Shown: piece after piece, positions 61,802 to 64,000 of the stretch
Position numbering within the stretch: the stretch's first letter is position 1
Layout: each line of letters opens with the position of its first letter
DNA from: Nitrospira tepida
GTDB lineage: Bacteria > Nitrospirota > Nitrospiria > Nitrospirales > Nitrospiraceae
Assembly (NCBI RefSeq): GCF_947241125.1
Contig: NZ_OX365700.1
Coordinates: 3,852,461 to 3,916,460 of the forward strand
Length of the DNA: 64,000 nt
Direction of reading: 5' to 3'
Position numbers and translations under genes: made by a program
Notes under the pieces: model-generated
The model's database searches: none
What the model saw: only the letters and a program-made list of their open reading frames with translations
Told to the model about the DNA's origin: nothing

Positions 61802-62335
61802 CTAGGCACTGCGAGGGATCGTCTGTTCCGGAAGGTTTTGCTCGGTATCGCTCTTTGACTGCCTGCGTCGAACGAGGTGGCGTAACAGGGCGTCGGCGGA
61901 GAGGAGTCCTGGTCCGTGCAGTACGAAATAGAGAAAGAGAATCCCCCAATAAAACGCTTCCTGGATCGCTGCTTCCGACAACTGCCCGTATGAGAGCACC
62001 GCCACGATGTTGAGGCCGAAGAGCGAGAGCGCCGCCCAACGCCCGGCCAGACCGATCGCCAGCAGGAACGATCCGCCCAATTCGACGGCCGTCGCCAAGT
62101 AGGCCGCAATTTCGGGCGGGAGCACCGGCACATCGTAGACAAGTGTGAAGAGCATCACGGTCGACATCCAACTGGAGAGCTTGACCATGCCGCCCTTCCA
62201 GAAGATCTGCGCCAGGTACAGGCGGACTGACAGGTCGAACAGGGGGAGCAAGGCTTCCAATCCCCTGACCAATCGACCGTACATCAAAACTGCATGAATG
62301 AGAGCGCGCGGCAACGAACTGGTGCCATGTGTCAT
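61802..62335 (-). CDS. DoxX-family membrane protein
   Basis: This 177-residue protein has four membrane helices and the DoxX pattern (LYLAQIFWKGGMVKLSSW, LATAVELGGSFLLAIGLAGRWAALSLFGLNIVAVLSY, AFYWGILFLYFVLHGPGLLSADALL). DoxX proteins often accompany the MNIO/partner gene pair in copper- or gold-responsive bufferin operons. It overlaps the upstream gene by four bases (ATGA). The stop TAG lies in the CTAG at the edge of MITE C. Confidence 0.88.
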   Translation of the reverse strand: MTHGTSSLPRALIHAVLMYGRLVRGLEALLPLFDLSVRLYLAQIFWKGGMVKLSSWMSTVMLFTLVYDVPVLPPEIAAYLATAVELGGSFLLAIGLAGRWAALSLFGLNIVAVLSYGQLSEAAIQEAFYWGILFLYFVLHGPGLLSADALLRHLVRRRQSKSDTEQNLPEQTIPRSA

Positions 62336-63108
62336 GCGGGCACCTCCACGGCAACGCCGGCGAGCAGGTTCAAGTCTAGAATGGAAGCCAGAAACCGAAT
62401 GACATCGAACGCGGGGTCGGACTCAATCGCCATTTGCTCAACCTCGGCGACGGTCTTTCGCTCGGCCATGGCTTCGAGCAACCGGGAGTCGAGAGCAGCC
62501 AGAGCGGCCGGGCGGACTTTCCCTTCGATCCTTGTCACGACGATGCGGGTCTCCTCCTCCGGCAGGGGCAGATCGACCACGATGTCTGCCGGGGCGTCCG
62601 GCTGCAATGCCAGCCATACGCGATGGACCGGCAGGGAGAACCGCAGCAGTCGCGCAGCCGGCTTGAGGATGAACGTCACGCGCGACGGATCGGTCGAGGC
62701 GAGGATCTCGAGGTCCTCGATGGCGAACGGCGGCGAGTCGGCAGCCTGAGATACTTCATGGCAGGCCCATTCCAATCGCGCCAGCTCGACCTGCAGGGAA
62801 TCGCCCCGCAATTCGTGAAGAAGTGCGGGAAGAGAGCGCCCATACTGGAACAGATCGCCGCTGGTCGAGGGATATTTCCTCATATATCCACGTGCAAGGA
62901 GATCGAAATACCGAGGTCAGACAAGCCGGCGCAGAACCGGAAAGGTGACGCCGAGCACCTGCGTATAGTTGGTCCGGATCAGCCGGCGGTAGAGCGTCAT
63001 GCTTCGCAGGGCTGAATCGCCCGGCGCGATCGCATCCGCCACGACATGGTATTTCCCCTCGATCACCCCCTCGGCCAATGCCTGCTGAATCTCATGAAGC
63101 CGCAACAT
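62332..63108 (-). pseudogene. bufC: DUF2063 (BufC-like) partner protein with one in-frame TGA
   Basis: The DNA is a single 259-codon frame in which codon 64 is TGA (62917-62919). On both sides the protein reads as DUF2063: LHEIQQALAEGVIEG...QVLGVTFPVLRRLV before, PRYFDLLARGYMRKYPSTSG and the helical second domain after. Relatives have Gly at the stop position, and GGA to TGA is a single base change. In such operons the partner helps the MNIO enzyme bind the precursor. The start overlaps the MNIO gene by 17 bp. The second half could be made only by reinitiation. Confidence 0.85.
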
Positions 63109-63940
63109 GGCTGCCTCCGAGAATCGCCTCCGCCTGTTTGGCCTGCTCCACCAGCACGGAAAGCGGCGGCATGTTGGTATCCCACTCGATCAACGTCGGG
63201 CGGGGTCCGAAACGATGAATCGCCCACTGAAAGAGTCCCCAGACTTCGGGATAGACCGCCTCGCCATGGGTATCGATGAGCCACCTCCCGAAACGATCGA
63301 ACCCCGCCAGATGGATTTCCCAGACCGTCTCGGCCGGAATCGCATCCAAAACCTTTAACGGGTCCAGGTGAAAGTTGACCGCGTTGACGTAGACATTATT
63401 CAGATCAAGCAGAATCCCGCAGCCGGTCCGCCTGGCTGTCTCGGCTATGAACTCACCTTCCGGGATCGTGGAATCACGCCATGTCAAATACCGAGTGATG
63501 TTTTCGATCAGGAGGGGCCCTTGCAGGACGTTCTGGACCTCGTCGATCCGCGCACAGACATGATTCAGGCTCTCTTGGGTATAGGGCATGGGGAGCAACT
63601 CGTTGAGGAACCGACCGTCCACGGAACTCCAAGAGAGATGTTCCGAGACCAGAGCCGGCTCAAAACGGTCAATCAGTGATTTGAGCCTTCGCAGATGGCC
63701 TCGATCAAGCGGATCGGTGGAGCCCAACGACAGACCCACCCCGTGAAAGCTTAATGGGTACCGGGCCCTGATCTGCTCAAGGACGCGCAGCGGGAGGCCC
63801 CCGTCCCCGAAATAGTTTTCCGGATGGGTTTCCATCCAGGCGACCGGCGGGGGCTCCTTCAGGATTTCCCGAAAGTGGCGTGACCGCAGCCCGATCCCGG
63901 CTTGGGCCGGAATCGGGGGCGATGAGACGAGAACCGTCAT
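63092..63940 (-). CDS. bufB: DUF692 MNIO-family enzyme (BufB-like)
   Basis: This 282-residue TIM-barrel protein of the multinuclear iron oxygenase family modifies Cys residues of RiPP precursors to thiooxazoles or related metal-binding groups. Metal-ligand segments visible are ETHPENYFGDGG, PLSFHGVGLSLGS, EHLSWSS, LLIENITRYLTWRDST, LLDLNNVYVNAVNF, EIHLAGFD, DTHGEAVYPEVW and LIEWDTNMPP. The whole set is intact. It starts 11 bp after the end of the upstream gene (63952-64000), probably the precursor, which makes a bufferin-like operon with DoxX downstream. Confidence 0.93.
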   Translation of the reverse strand: MTVLVSSPPIPAQAGIGLRSRHFREILKEPPPVAWMETHPENYFGDGGLPLRVLEQIRARYPLSFHGVGLSLGSTDPLDRGHLRRLKSLIDRFEPALVSEHLSWSSVDGRFLNELLPMPYTQESLNHVCARIDEVQNVLQGPLLIENITRYLTWRDSTIPEGEFIAETARRTGCGILLDLNNVYVNAVNFHLDPLKVLDAIPAETVWEIHLAGFDRFGRWLIDTHGEAVYPEVWGLFQWAIHRFGPRPTLIEWDTNMPPLSVLVEQAKQAEAILGGSHVAAS

Positions 63941-63951
63941 TGGCTGTGGTC

Positions 63952-64000
63952 CTACATCTTCTTCATCATCTTCGCCTTCATCTCCTCGAAGTCCTGTTTG
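63952..64000 (-). CDS. C-terminal end of a probable bufferin precursor (partial)
   Basis: Only the last 15 codons and the TAG stop lie inside the window (KQDFEEMKAKMMKKM). The gene is read toward the MNIO gene and ends 11 bp before its start, where the precursor normally sits in such operons. The Cys-containing part, if any, lies outside. The tail is Met/Lys-rich and unlike the best known precursors. Confidence 0.4.
   Translation of the reverse strand, partial: KQDFEEMKAKMMKKM

Noticed and set aside
62917..62919. TGA in the bufC-like gene as a recoded codon (Gly or Sec)
   Set aside because: TGA is the normal stop of many intact genes here (zwf, istA, methyltransferase), and no SECIS-like hairpin follows. 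A point mutation or read error is simpler.
1..64000. tRNA, rRNA and riboswitch genes
   Set aside because: No cloverleaf with a TTCRANT arm, no rRNA-like segments and no known riboswitch core were recognised by eye. A covariance-model scan would be needed to exclude them firmly.

Overview
The window looks like a chromosome segment of a GC-rich (about 60 %) Gram-negative bacterium. The envelope gene set (lipoproteins, an outer-membrane porin, a tripartite RND pump, Tat and Sec signals) shows this directly. The mix of gene families (Ap4A phosphorylase, standalone zwf, ATP-dependent DNA ligase, paired MdtB/MdtC pumps, MNIO/DoxX metal RiPP genes, flavinylation genes) suggests a Nitrospira-like member of Nitrospirota. 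That assignment is inference. No rRNA, tRNA, CRISPR array or replication origin was seen.

Layout. 1-5.6 kb: a cut-off lipoprotein gene, a cluster of structured repeats (family A), a RelE-type toxin-antitoxin pair, a truncated subtilase, a methyltransferase and zwf. 5.9-15.2 kb: housekeeping genes (Ap4A phosphorylase, pyrophosphatase, TPR protein, DNA ligase, PRC-barrel protein, radical SAM enzyme, Tat-exported amine oxidase). 15.2-17 kb: a low-GC patch with an orphan antitoxin-like gene and a DUF3800 gene. 17-21 kb: two tandem DUF2238 membrane proteins, a CBS protein and two exported proteins. 21-27.3 kb: accessory zone with a second toxin-antitoxin pair, two integron-type gene cassettes with attC-like sites, an IS3-family element broken by an IS21-family element, and a third toxin-antitoxin pair flanked by a duplicated 3' end of the pump gene. 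27.3-37 kb (read right to left): a Spy/CpxP-like protein, ECF sigma factor, membrane anti-sigma candidate, second Spy-like protein, membrane fusion protein and two RND pumps. This resembles a self-regulated envelope-stress or metal efflux operon. 37-51 kb: small enzymes, two large proteases that share an upstream GTATC dyad motif, NlpE-like lipoprotein, HtpX, an FHA-PrsW fusion, and two copies of a MITE (family B). 51-60.5 kb: ApbE, porin, lipoprotein, FMN-binding protein, four-helix membrane protein, di-haem cytochrome c peroxidase-like protein, all consistent with extracytoplasmic redox chemistry. 60.6-64 kb: a Crp/Fnr regulator, a third MITE (family C), then a bufferin-like operon (precursor end, MNIO enzyme, partner protein, DoxX) in which the partner gene carries one in-frame TGA.

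The most unusual signals are: (1) family A, at least six hairpin elements with a conserved loop whose long arms differ between copies but stay complementary within each copy, with one element nested in the loop of another; (2) three MITEs of two families, each inserted in a palindromic CTAG or TTAA target that holds the stop codon of the adjacent gene; (3) the two-cassette integron fragment without a visible integrase; (4) the shared dyad upstream of two proteases; and (5) the single nonsense codon in the bufferin partner gene.
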